A DNA stretch of 37,677 nucleotides from Thermoleophilaceae bacterium (lineage in GTDB: Bacteria; Actinomycetota; Thermoleophilia; Solirubrobacterales; Thermoleophilaceae): the NCBI GenBank assembly GCA_013812065.1, contig JACCUC010000225.1, positions 1 to 37,677 of the forward strand, in the 5' to 3' direction. The first letter of the stretch is position 1, and every line of letters begins with the position of its first letter. The position numbers were made by a program, and so were the translations under genes. The notes beneath the pieces are model-generated. The model worked only from the letters and a program-made list of their open reading frames with translations, did not search any database and was not told where the DNA came from. Below, piece after piece: positions 1 through 7,379 of the stretch.

Positions 1-1
1 A

Positions 2-931
2 CTCGGCCCTCCGGGCGTCGACGTCGAGGCCTTCCGGCCGCGCCCCCGCGCAGAGGCCGGCCGCCGCCTCACTGCCCTGGCCGATCGCCTCGACACCGCC
101 GAGGTTGCCTCCTGGGGCGGCGAGACCGGCGCGGCGGCGGCGCTGCGCGAGCTCGATCCCCACCGCCACCGGATCGTGAGCTTCGTGGGCAAGCTGATCG
201 TGTCCAAGGGGGTCGACCTCCTGCTCGCCGCCTGGCCGCTCGTGGTCCGCGACGTCCCGGACGCAAGGCTCGTCGTCGTCGGCTTCGGGACCTATCGTGA
301 CGGCCTCCTGCGGTTCCTCCGCGCCCTGGGCGAAGGCGATTTCGCCGCGGCGCGCGAAGTCGCCGCACGCGGTCGCGAGCTCGAGGGCGGGCGGACAGGG
401 GAGCTCGGCCACCTCGCCGCCTTCCTCGACTCACTAGACGGCGAGCGCCGCGGCGCCTACCTGGACGCCGCGCGCTCCTGTGCCGAGACCGTCAGCCTCA
501 CCGGCCGCCTCGACCACTCGGACCTTGCCGACCTCCTGCCCGCCTGCGAGGCCCAGGTCGTCCCGAGCACGTTCCCGGAGGCCTTTGGCATGGTGGCCGC
601 CGAGGCCGCGGCCTGCGGCGCGCTGCCCCTGTCGGCCGCCCACTCGGGCCTCGCCGAGGTCACCGCGGTGCTAACCGCCGCCCTCGAGGAGCCGCTGCGG
701 CCACTGCTCTCGTTCGAGCGCGGTCCACGTGCCGTCGAGGAGATCGCGGCCAAGCTTGTCGAGTTTCTTCGACTCGAGCCCGCTCGCCGCGGGCGGATCT
801 CCAAGGCGCTCGCCGAGCTCGCGCGCGAGCGCTTCGGCTGGGAGGGCGTCGCCGGCGGGGTGATCGCCGCGGCACAGGGCCGGCTCGGCGAGCTCGCCGA
901 GCCGCTCGGTCTCTCCGACGGTGGCCGTTAG
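2..931 (+). CDS. Glycosyltransferase family 4 (group 1), 5'-truncated by window edge
   Basis: The reading frame is open from base 2, so the N-terminal acceptor domain lies outside the window. What is visible is the donor-binding half of a GT-B enzyme. It contains PPGVDVEAFRPR, the junction typical of GT4 enzymes, then FVGKLIVSKGVDLLL with the phosphate-binding Lys, and an EX7E-type motif in FPEAFGMVAAEAAACG near the C-terminus. The family transfers sugars from nucleotide-sugar donors to lipids, glycans or small molecules in the cytoplasm; the substrate cannot be told from this fragment. The TAG stop at 929-931 uses the first G of the adjacent insertion sequence, so the native C-terminus may have been trimmed by a few residues. 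Family assignment is firm. Confidence 0.85.
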   Translation, partial: LGPPGVDVEAFRPRPRAEAGRRLTALADRLDTAEVASWGGETGAAAALRELDPHRHRIVSFVGKLIVSKGVDLLLAAWPLVVRDVPDARLVVVGFGTYRDGLLRFLRALGEGDFAAAREVAARGRELEGGRTGELGHLAAFLDSLDGERRGAYLDAARSCAETVSLTGRLDHSDLADLLPACEAQVVPSTFPEAFGMVAAEAAACGALPLSAAHSGLAEVTAVLTAALEEPLRPLLSFERGPRAVEEIAAKLVEFLRLEPARRGRISKALAELARERFGWEGVAGGVIAAAQGRLGELAEPLGLSDGGR

Positions 932-2188
932 GGCTCGTCACTTATTAACCCCACGGCTTGATGGGCTGATCGCGTAGTTCCACTCGGGGTGGAACTCGTC
1001 CCCGGTGAGGTTGACGGCGGCGAGCTCTCGGTCTGGGATCTTGATCCCCTTCGGGTAGTCGCGCTCGTCGAGGCGCGCGTAGACCTCGAGCCCGGTGCGG
1101 GTCTTGGTCGCGGCGATCAGATTGATGATCACCTGGTGGGAGACGAGCGGCTTGCCGCGCCAGTTCTGGCTGATGAACGAGAACAGGCGGTGCTCGATCC
1201 TGTTCCACTTCGAGGTTCCCGGGGGGAAGTGGCAGACGTGCACCTGCAGGCCGGTCTCGTCCGCGAAGCGCTGCAGCTCGGTCTTCCAAAGGCGGGTGCG
1301 GTTGCCGTTTGAGCCGCCGCAGTCGGCGGTGATCGTCAGGCTCTTTGCCTCGGGGTAGCGCTCGCGCCCGAGCTGCTCCCACCAAGCGCCGATCGAGGCG
1401 ACCGAGAAAGCAGCGGTGTCGGCGGTGATCCCGACCGAGACGAGCCCGGCGTCCTGGGCGATGTCATAGACCCCGTAGGGGATCGCCTTGCCGAGCTCTT
1501 TGTCCTTGAAGTCGTGAACGCGAACCGGGATCGGCTGCCCCTGCGGGCGCAGCTCGCGTCCCACCGCCTTGAAGTCCCCGACCAGCTCCTTCTTCTTCGT
1601 GTCGATCGAGATCGCCGGCTCGCCGGCCTCAAGCGCCGCCCCCACCTTCGAGTTGATGTGGCGAAACTGGGCGTCGCGGTCGGGGTGCTGTGAGCCCTCC
1701 TTGGTCTTGCTGTTTGCCTGCAGGCTGTAGTCGAGCGCTCGCAAGAGCCGCGCGACCGTCATGTGGCTGACCTCGTGGCCGAGCTCTCGCAGACCCTCGG
1801 CGAGCTTCCTGACGCTCTTCGCAGTCCAGCGCAGCGGCTGCTCGGGATCGCCGCGAGAGTCCACGTCGACGAGGCACTCGAGGTCAGAGACCAGCGTCGG
1901 ATCGGACTCGACAAGCGACTTGCGACCACCGCCGGCCCGGCGCACCCGGCCCGGCTCGAGCTGCTCGCCTGACTCGAGATCGCGCAGACCATTTCGGATC
2001 GTCAGCTCTGCCATCCCGGTCGCCCGCGCGACTGCCGCTATCCCGCCCCGCCCAGCCGCGCGCGCCTCCGAAGCCGCCCACAGGCGCCGGCGACGCTCGT
2101 CGAGCTCCCCCGCCAACGCGCGGTAGCGCTCGCCGATCGCGTGCTCGTCGATCACACCCCAGCAGTTCTACATAACCGGGACGATCCC
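931..2188 (-). mobile_element. ISAzo13-family insertion sequence with imperfect terminal inverted repeats
   Basis: A single transposase gene fills the element. The plus-strand left end starts GGGCTCGTC at 931. The minus-strand right end starts GGGATCGTC at 2188. The first nine bases match at eight positions, and both ends carry TTAT a few bases further in. I place the boundaries there. The flanks are TTA on the left and TTC on the right, so I see no perfect target duplication. The flanks also belong to unrelated genes. Boundaries are inferred, not proven. Confidence 0.6.
938..2155 (-). CDS. ISAzo13-family transposase (DDE)
   Basis: This 405-residue protein catalyses cut-and-paste or copy-type movement of the surrounding insertion sequence. 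It has an N-terminal helix-turn-helix region (about residues 35-70) and a long RNase H-like DDE domain. Candidate catalytic acids are the Asp in AISIDTKKKE, the Asp in ITADCGGSNGNR and the Glu in KWNRIEHRLF. This spacing and the PPGTSKWNRIEHR signature are typical of ISAzo13 (Rhodopirellula-type) transposases. The frame is full length and uninterrupted, so the enzyme may still be active. It starts ATG at 2155 and ends TGA at 938-940. Confidence 0.88.
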   Translation of the reverse strand: MIDEHAIGERYRALAGELDERRRRLWAASEARAAGRGGIAAVARATGMAELTIRNGLRDLESGEQLEPGRVRRAGGGRKSLVESDPTLVSDLECLVDVDSRGDPEQPLRWTAKSVRKLAEGLRELGHEVSHMTVARLLRALDYSLQANSKTKEGSQHPDRDAQFRHINSKVGAALEAGEPAISIDTKKKELVGDFKAVGRELRPQGQPIPVRVHDFKDKELGKAIPYGVYDIAQDAGLVSVGITADTAAFSVASIGAWWEQLGRERYPEAKSLTITADCGGSNGNRTRLWKTELQRFADETGLQVHVCHFPPGTSKWNRIEHRLFSFISQNWRGKPLVSHQVIINLIAATKTRTGLEVYARLDERDYPKGIKIPDRELAAVNLTGDEFHPEWNYAISPSSRGVNK

Positions 2189-2424
2189 TTCAGCTTGTTC
2201 TGTTACGATTCCTTAGCCAGGTTCTTGACGAACGGAGTCCTCGCCTCCGTGTTCGCGACCTTGGCCATCTCGACGGCCGAGGTGTGGTGAGGGAGCATGC
2301 TGTCAAGAAAGGCATTCTCTTGGTCGTTTCCGGTTGGTGCCTCCGAGGCGCCACCCCCGCACGCGGACAGGCCAACGGCGAGGACGAGGGCAGCGGGCAG
2401 GGTCAGGACTCTGAGGAATCGCAT
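2189..2424 (-). pseudogene. DUF305 lipoprotein, frameshifted and truncated by the IS
   Basis: The intact frame gives 73 residues (2203-2424). It has a lipoprotein signal ending in LSACGGG and the first DUF305 motif, FLDSMLPHHTSAVEMAK, whose paired His normally bind metal. It stops at ...VKNLAKES. Reading on in the +2 frame gives GIVTEQAE, which is what DUF305 proteins have next (LAxxIxxxQxxEI). A one-base loss in the AAGG run near 2211-2214 therefore broke the gene, and the insertion sequence cut off the rest. DUF305 proteins usually carry two HH repeats over 150-200 residues; the second is absent here. The intact DUF305 gene at 8331-9026 is a relative. Confidence 0.75.
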
Positions 2425-2630
2425 CGACTTGGTCGGTCTCCTTCTCGTGGCTCATAGGGACGCACGGTGGACGCCCAAGAGGTACCCGCAGGAGGTAGAG
2501 GCTACCGAGCCCGCCGGTCATGCAGCGAGGCGCCTGGTGTTTTATGCAGCACCTCTCCGCCCTCAGCGTAGCTGCCTCCACCCAGGGGCGGGTTGATTGG
2601 AACGGCTGGTGAGTGGAGACCTGCGTACCA

Positions 2631-4157
2631 TCAGCTGACTTCGAGGTGGCGCATCATCCCCGCCTCCTGGTGGTAGGCGTTGTGGCAGTGAAAGGCCCAC
2701 CGACCGGGATTGTCGGCGACCCATTCGACGCTGAGCTCCTCCATCGGCGCCAAGACGACGGTGTCCTTCAGAGGAGGCGTGGCCGTCCGCCCGGCCAGGG
2801 GTCGGAAGGAGTGGCCGTGCAGGTGCATCGGGTGAGGCATCATCGTCCGGTTGCGGAGCACGAAGCGCACCCGCTCGCCCCTGTCGAGCTTGAGCATCTC
2901 GGCGTGCGCGAACGGCCGGGCGCCGATCGTCCACTGGTAAGCCCCCATCCCCATGCTCAGGTCGAGAGGGACGGCCCGAACGTCGCCGGGTGGCTCGGCC
3001 TCACTCTCCTGCGCGCCGACCAGATCGGCGTGGGTCAGCAGTCGACGGGGGATGCGCACGCGAGCGGCGGGTGCCGGAGCGCGGCGTCGCTCCCCCGCGT
3101 AGCGCAAGCTCGCGACGGCGCGCCCCGCCTTGCCGAGGGGAACCGCGACAAGTCTGGCGCTGTCGCGGCGGGCGTCGAGGAGGACGTCGAGGCGCTCGCC
3201 CATGCCCATGAGAACGGCGTCTGTGGTGACCTGACGGACGGGCAGTCCGTCGGCGTGAGTCACTCGCAGCTCGTGATCCTCGACGAACACGGCGTAGATG
3301 GTGTCGGCGCCAGAGTTGACCAGCCGGAGGCGGACGCGCTCGCCGCGACGCACGTCGATCTGCGCCGGCGCCTCGGGCGGACGGCCGTTGATCAGGTGAA
3401 GAGGGTATTCCACGTCACCACCGTCGACCTGACCGGCCAGCGCGGCGTTGGTCATGGCCACGTGCCGGGAGGCCAGCCGGTTGGAGGGGTCAAGCGGCGC
3501 GAATGGGCCGCTCGGCGGTCGAGCGCCCATCCTCATCCCGCCGTGCATGGCCATGCCCTCCCGCCGCAGCGCATCGAGGCGGGCCTCCGGCGTTCCCGAG
3601 ACCCCGTCCAGCCAGTCGTCGACCAGGACGACCGCCTCCCTGTCGTAGTCGAGCTCCTCGTGTCGCGGTTCGACGATCAGCGGGGCGTACAGACCGCGAT
3701 CGAGCTGCATGCCGAAGTGGGAGTGGAAGAAGAAGGTGCCCGCGTCGGGAGGTGTGAACTCGTACAGGTAGCTCTCGCCCGGCTCGACGGCGTCCTGGGT
3801 GAGACCCGGAACGCCGTCGGCGGCGTTGTTTCGCAGTCGGACGCCGTGCCAGTGGATGCTCGTCGGCTCGGTGAGCGCGTTGTCGACGCGGATGCGTACC
3901 GGCCGGCCCTGACGCAGACGGATCTCGCGACCCGGGAGGCGTCCGTCGTAGGTCCAGGTGCTCACGTGCCGGCGCCCGAGCTCGACCTCCGCCGGGCGTG
4001 GGCGCAGCACAAGGTCGGCCGGCTCGGGCCCGGCGGCGACGCGCCCGAGGGCATAGCCGCCGAGGGCCAGAGTGCCCGCTCCCCCGCCGGCGGCGACGAG
4101 CAGCCGCCGCCGCGTGAAGCGACCCTGCACGCTGGCGAGCCTTTGTTGGTCGGACAT
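2631..4157 (-). CDS. Multicopper oxidase, Tat-exported (CopA/CueO/laccase-like)
   Basis: The protein has 508 residues. A twin-arginine signal (FTRRRLLVAAGGG, from residue 14) predicts folded export. All four copper ligand motifs are present: IHWHG (His102, His104), FHSHFG (His145, His147), HPMHLHGH (442-449) and HCHNAYHQEAGM (490-501) with the type-1 Cys491 and Met501. A Met-rich stretch, MAMHGGMRMG, near residue 205 resembles the methionine segments of cuprous oxidases. The likely role is oxidising toxic Cu(I) to Cu(II) outside the membrane. The ATG at 4155-4157 overlaps the Lgt-like stop by one base (TGATG), and it is the last gene of a five-gene operon. An in-frame extension upstream is only open because of base composition. 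Confidence 0.93.
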   Translation of the reverse strand: MSDQQRLASVQGRFTRRRLLVAAGGGAGTLALGGYALGRVAAGPEPADLVLRPRPAEVELGRRHVSTWTYDGRLPGREIRLRQGRPVRIRVDNALTEPTSIHWHGVRLRNNAADGVPGLTQDAVEPGESYLYEFTPPDAGTFFFHSHFGMQLDRGLYAPLIVEPRHEELDYDREAVVLVDDWLDGVSGTPEARLDALRREGMAMHGGMRMGARPPSGPFAPLDPSNRLASRHVAMTNAALAGQVDGGDVEYPLHLINGRPPEAPAQIDVRRGERVRLRLVNSGADTIYAVFVEDHELRVTHADGLPVRQVTTDAVLMGMGERLDVLLDARRDSARLVAVPLGKAGRAVASLRYAGERRRAPAPAARVRIPRRLLTHADLVGAQESEAEPPGDVRAVPLDLSMGMGAYQWTIGARPFAHAEMLKLDRGERVRFVLRNRTMMPHPMHLHGHSFRPLAGRTATPPLKDTVVLAPMEELSVEWVADNPGRWAFHCHNAYHQEAGMMRHLEVS

Positions 4158-4975
4158 CAGGTGCGTTCCCTCATACGAACGTCCGGGTCGACCCCACCTT
4201 CTCCGAGCCCGTAGCGTCGACGCGCCCACAACGCTCCAAGCCCAGCGACGAGGATCAGAACGACGCTCGTCCATTGAGTATCCGATAGCCCGAGCGCGAG
4301 CTCCGTGCTGTCGAGCCGGAAGAAGGACTCGACGAAGCGTCCGGCGGCGTACAGGGCGAGGACCGCCCACAGGAGCATCGTCGGACGGTGAAAGCGGTGG
4401 CGGAGGGGCCACAGAAGCGCGAAGATCGCCGCGCCGAGCAGGACCTCGTAGAGGCCACCCGAATGGAAGGCGACCGCGGGGTCGGGCGTGTCCGCGTCCG
4501 GGTGGGTGTTGCGTACGGCGAGGAAGAAGTCTGACGGCGGACCGTAGTGCTCGCCGTTGATGACGTCGCCGATTCGCCCGACCGCGAGGCCGAGCGCAAA
4601 GCCGACGGCGACCGAGTCGAGGTAGCGCAGGCTGAGGCGCTCGCGGCGAATGTATGCGCCGATCGCCACGGCGACGAGCACGACTCCCCCGTTCAGGGAG
4701 AAGCCGCGCGTTCCGAGCCATTCCCCCGGATCGGCGATCTGCCCGCTCTCGATCAGGTGAAGCAGCCGGGCGCCCACGATGCCGAAGACCACAACCAGCA
4801 GCCCGATCGTCGACAGTCGCTCGGTGTCGAGTTCCAGCTCACGGGCGTGGCGGGCGGTCGCGAGGGCGCCGATGACGATCCCGACCGCGATCGCGATGCC
4901 GTGCCAGGCGAGCGTGATCGGCCCCAGCTCGATCGTCGGGTCGATCCCAATCTCGATGACCGACAACGCGCTCAC
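4157..4975 (-). CDS. lgt: Lgt-like prolipoprotein diacylglyceryl transferase, altered active site
   Basis: This 272-residue, roughly seven-pass membrane protein aligns along its length with Lgt, which moves diacylglycerol from phosphatidylglycerol onto the lipobox Cys of prolipoproteins. Visible family blocks are GRIGDVINGEHYG (Lgt signature GRxGNFxNGExxG), HSGGLYEVLLG (HPSQLYE block) and GRFVESFFR. Two residues known to matter in E. coli Lgt differ. The FHGGL His (His103) is Asn here (FSLNGGVV), and Asn146 of the signature is Asp. The protein may be a divergent active enzyme or a paralog with another role. Its GTG start lies three bases after the CcdA stop, and its end overlaps the oxidase start. 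Confidence 0.82.
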   Translation of the reverse strand: MSALSVIEIGIDPTIELGPITLAWHGIAIAVGIVIGALATARHARELELDTERLSTIGLLVVVFGIVGARLLHLIESGQIADPGEWLGTRGFSLNGGVVLVAVAIGAYIRRERLSLRYLDSVAVGFALGLAVGRIGDVINGEHYGPPSDFFLAVRNTHPDADTPDPAVAFHSGGLYEVLLGAAIFALLWPLRHRFHRPTMLLWAVLALYAAGRFVESFFRLDSTELALGLSDTQWTSVVLILVAGLGALWARRRYGLGEGGVDPDVRMRERT

Positions 4976-4978
4976 CGG

Positions 4979-5710
4979 CTAGAGCGACTGCCAGATGTTG
5001 AGCCCGAGCCCGTCGAGGGCCTGCTGAACCTCGATGTTGAGGCGAAACAGCTCCCCGGAGAGAACGAGCCCACCCATGGCCACGAGCACGATCCCCGAGG
5101 CGACCTGAACGAGCGGATAGCGGCGCCGCAGCCAGGAGAAACGCTGCGTGCCGGCGGTGTAGGCGAGCGACGAGAGCAGGAACGGCACGCCGAGTCCGGC
5201 GGAGTAGATCGCGAGCAACAGTGCCCCCTGGCCGACCGTCGTCTGGGTCGAGGCGAGACCCAGGACGGCCCCGAGGGTCGGCCCGACGCACGGCGTCCAG
5301 GCGACGGCGAAGGACGCGCCCGCGACCACCGGCCCGCCTCGCCCCGCTCGCGCCACGAGCCAGTCCGGACGCCACTCCCGGTTCAGGCGGACGACGGCGA
5401 CCGAGGCGATGAAGAGCAGCCCCATCACGAGGATGAGCACGCCGGCGATGGCGTTGAGGGTGTCGCGGCTGTCGAAGAGGATCGCGCCGAGGGCAGTCGC
5501 CGTCAGCCCGAGGAAGACGAAAATGGCCGAGAAGGTGCCGACGAAGGCGAGGCTGCGAGCGAGGACCCGGCGGTCGAGGCGGCGCCCATCGCCGGGTGCC
5601 GCGCCGCCGACCGCGGCGAGATACCCCGGCACGAGCGGGAGGCAGCACGGCGATATGAACGACACAAATCCGGCGGCGAAGGCCAAGGCCATGCCCGGGG
5701 CGTCGACCAC
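4979..5710 (-). CDS. ccdA: CcdA-type thiol-disulfide transmembrane transporter
   Basis: This 243-residue protein has about six membrane helices and belongs to the CcdA/DsbD-core family, which carries reducing equivalents from cytoplasmic thioredoxin to extracytoplasmic thiol proteins. The two redox-active cysteines sit in the usual places: SPCCLPLVPGY in helix 1 (about residue 20) and TPCVGPTLGA in helix 4 (about residue 140). Here the likely clients are the SCO1 protein encoded just upstream and the two TlpA-like proteins nearby, keeping their CxxC-type motifs reduced for copper transfer. It starts GTG at 5708-5710, four bases after the SCO1 stop; an ATG seven codons in is an alternative start. 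Confidence 0.92.
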   Translation of the reverse strand: MVDAPGMALAFAAGFVSFISPCCLPLVPGYLAAVGGAAPGDGRRLDRRVLARSLAFVGTFSAIFVFLGLTATALGAILFDSRDTLNAIAGVLILVMGLLFIASVAVVRLNREWRPDWLVARAGRGGPVVAGASFAVAWTPCVGPTLGAVLGLASTQTTVGQGALLLAIYSAGLGVPFLLSSLAYTAGTQRFSWLRRRYPLVQVASGIVLVAMGGLVLSGELFRLNIEVQQALDGLGLNIWQSL

Positions 5711-5713
5711 CGA

Positions 5714-6403
5714 CTAGGAGCGCTCTGCCTCGTCGAGGAGGACGCCGAGGTCGTGGGCGATGTCCGCGGGGGGGACCGGGAAACCTGCCGAGAACTTCGT
5801 GCGCCAGCGCCCGCGGGCGTCGACGAGCCACATGTTCGAGGTGTGACGGCTCTGCTCGTTGGCGGGATCCTGTGAGCCTACGTAGTAGCTATCCCAGACC
5901 GGCTCGAGCTCTCGCCTCGAACCAACGAGGAAGCGGAAGTTCGCTGGGAGCCGGTAGCGGCGCAGCCAGCGCCGCGCCGCGGCGGGGGTATCGCCCTTCG
6001 GCTCGACGCTGACGGCGAGGATGGTGAGGTCGTCGGCCCGGGGACCGAGCTGCTTCAGCGCCTGGCGGAGTTCCGCGGCGATCGTCGGACAGGTGTCGCC
6101 AGGCGGGCAGTTCGTGTAGAGGAAGGTCACCAGGTAGGGCCGGCCGGCGAGCCGCCGGGTGTCGACGGGTCGACCGCGGGCGTCTGAGAGCCGGAAGTCG
6201 GGCGCGGGCCGGCCGACGATGCCGTCGGGCAGCTTGCTGCCTCGGAACGGGCCGGTCCGCGGTTCGGACTGTGCGACCTGACCCGCCGTCGACGCGGTTC
6301 TCGCGCCGGAGCGCTCGAGTAAGACGTAGACCAGCGCGCCCGCCCATAACACGAGGAGGGCGGCGAAGCCGGCTAGGAGCACGCGGCGGAGGCCGACCGG
6401 CAT
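5714..6403 (-). CDS. SCO1/SenC-family copper chaperone, membrane-anchored
   Basis: The 229-residue protein has an N-terminal anchor (about residues 8-29) and a thioredoxin-fold SCO domain facing outside. SCO proteins bind copper through CxxxC and a distal His and deliver it to cytochrome oxidase or other cuproproteins. The cysteines here are Cys99 and Cys105 in TNCPPGDTCP, five residues apart instead of the usual three. The distal His is His187 in SRHTSNMWLVD. The ATG overlaps the stop of the BNR gene (ATGA), and the protein is co-transcribed with CcdA, which could reduce its cysteines. The family call is strong; copper binding through the longer loop is inferred. Confidence 0.88.
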   Translation of the reverse strand: MPVGLRRVLLAGFAALLVLWAGALVYVLLERSGARTASTAGQVAQSEPRTGPFRGSKLPDGIVGRPAPDFRLSDARGRPVDTRRLAGRPYLVTFLYTNCPPGDTCPTIAAELRQALKQLGPRADDLTILAVSVEPKGDTPAAARRWLRRYRLPANFRFLVGSRRELEPVWDSYYVGSQDPANEQSRHTSNMWLVDARGRWRTKFSAGFPVPPADIAHDLGVLLDEAERS

Positions 6404-7356
6404 CAGACCTGAGTGCGCAGACTCCAGGAGGCGCCGCCATCTGACGAGCGCATGACCCGGTTGTCAGAGAGGGCGACATAGAGGTCGTTTCCGGCGGCCA
6501 TGAAGGAGACGGGTTCGCCGGGCACCCTCCCGGTGGGGCGGAACCTCCGTCCGCCGTCGAGGCTCATGGCGACCTCTCCCTCGGCGTCGAGGATGAAGAG
6601 GCGCTCGGGCGCCGCCCAGGCCACGAGCGCGATCTGCTCACCAAGGCGCCGCCAGCTCCGGCCAACGTCGCTCGAGGCGGAGAGCCCCGAGTCAGTTGAC
6701 GCGATCAGGCGGTCGGGATCGCGCGGGTCGATGGTCAGGTCGACGAGCGTTCCGGGCGGGTCGGGCAGCTCGGTCCACGACCGGCCGCCGTCGCCGCTCG
6801 CCAGGAAGCGGCCGCTCGAGCCGTCGAAGCCGTAGACGCGGCTTCCGGACGCTCGCAGGACGTGGAAGTCGGCCTCACCGAGCAGAGAGACCGGCCGGAA
6901 GGTGCGGCCCGCGTCTGTCGAGAGGATCAGGCCGAGGCTCGGCGGCAGATCTTCCCCGGCACCGGGGTGCCCCGATCCCAGGAAGCGATTCGGCCCGACG
7001 ATCGAGAAGCCCATGACGTCCTTGCCGGTCGTGCCTACGAGGTGCGCCTGGGTGTCACCGGGCGCGGCGCGGAAGAGCCCGTTGTGGGAGGCGACGAAGA
7101 CGGCTCCGTCGGCGGGGTTCACCCCGAGACCGTGGACGTGCCCTCCCCCGCGCCCCTCGGCGGCCACCTGACCTGCGCCACTGTCGCCACCGTCACCCAC
7201 AGCAACCACGGCGACTGCGGCCACCGCCGCGACGCCCAGCACTGCGGCGACGGCGTAGCCGCGCAGCTTCTTGCGCCGCTCGGCGGCGAGCGCCGCCCGC
7301 TCGCGCTCTACGCGCTGCAGCCGGCGCGTTTCTCGCTTCTCTTGTTGCGTCGCCAC
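6403..7356 (-). CDS. Membrane-anchored BNR/sialidase-like beta-propeller protein (F510_1955-like)
   Basis: The protein has 317 residues. A charged cytoplasmic N-terminus rich in Arg/Glu is followed by one membrane helix (about residues 32-53) and a propeller domain with repeated S-x-D-x-G-x-x-W/F blades such as STDAGRTF, SGDGGRSW, SSDVGRSW, SLDGGRRF and SSDGGASW. Such proteins are annotated as exo-alpha-sialidase or photosystem-stability-like. I see no sialidase catalytic set and do not assign an enzyme activity. HVHGLGVNP starts the propeller and could bind metal. It is the first gene of the SCO1-CcdA-Lgt-MCO operon. The GTG at 7354-7356 directly follows an operator/promoter element, so the mRNA may be leaderless. 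Confidence 0.78.
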   Translation of the reverse strand: MATQQEKRETRRLQRVERERAALAAERRKKLRGYAVAAVLGVAAVAAVAVVAVGDGGDSGAGQVAAEGRGGGHVHGLGVNPADGAVFVASHNGLFRAAPGDTQAHLVGTTGKDVMGFSIVGPNRFLGSGHPGAGEDLPPSLGLILSTDAGRTFRPVSLLGEADFHVLRASGSRVYGFDGSSGRFLASGDGGRSWTELPDPPGTLVDLTIDPRDPDRLIASTDSGLSASSDVGRSWRRLGEQIALVAWAAPERLFILDAEGEVAMSLDGGRRFRPTGRVPGEPVSFMAAGNDLYVALSDNRVMRSSDGGASWSLRTQV

Positions 7357-7375
7357 CTACGAGCAGTGTAGTAGA
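7357..7375 (-). promoter_or_regulatory. Candidate BlaI/CopY operator A overlapping the promoter of the BNR-SCO1-CcdA-Lgt-MCO operon
   Basis: The minus strand reads CTACTACACTGCTCGTAG. It is a CTAC-N7-GTAG dyad containing TACACT, a good -10 hexamer (TANNNT). The GTG start of the first operon gene follows at once, leaving no room for a ribosome binding site. The element fits in the gap between this GTG and the tlpA-like stop codon at 7380-7382. Related sites occur at 9029, 9165, 12091 and 12159. Confidence 0.65.
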
Positions 7376-7379
7376 GAGG

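Noticed and set aside
925..2195. Target site duplication around the IS
   Set aside because: The three flanking bases are TTA and TTC; this is too short and inexact to call.
2563..2573. Sixth copy of the copper operator before the broken DUF305 gene
   Set aside because: Only CTACGCTG matches on the minus strand, without the outer TAC or a second half-site; such a match can occur by chance.
2613..4214. Long open frame on the plus strand opposite the multicopper oxidase
   Set aside because: It is antisense to a gene with all four copper motifs, has no recognisable domain and reflects high GC at third positions. The same holds for long antisense frames over lgt/ccdA (4547-5875), copA (12907-14313), the M20 peptidase (20058-21638) and others.
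4158..4721. In-frame 5' extension of the multicopper oxidase by about 190 codons
   Set aside because: The extension lies over the Lgt-like gene, is Arg/Pro-rich with no domain, and would bury the Tat signal that starts at the ATG at 4157.
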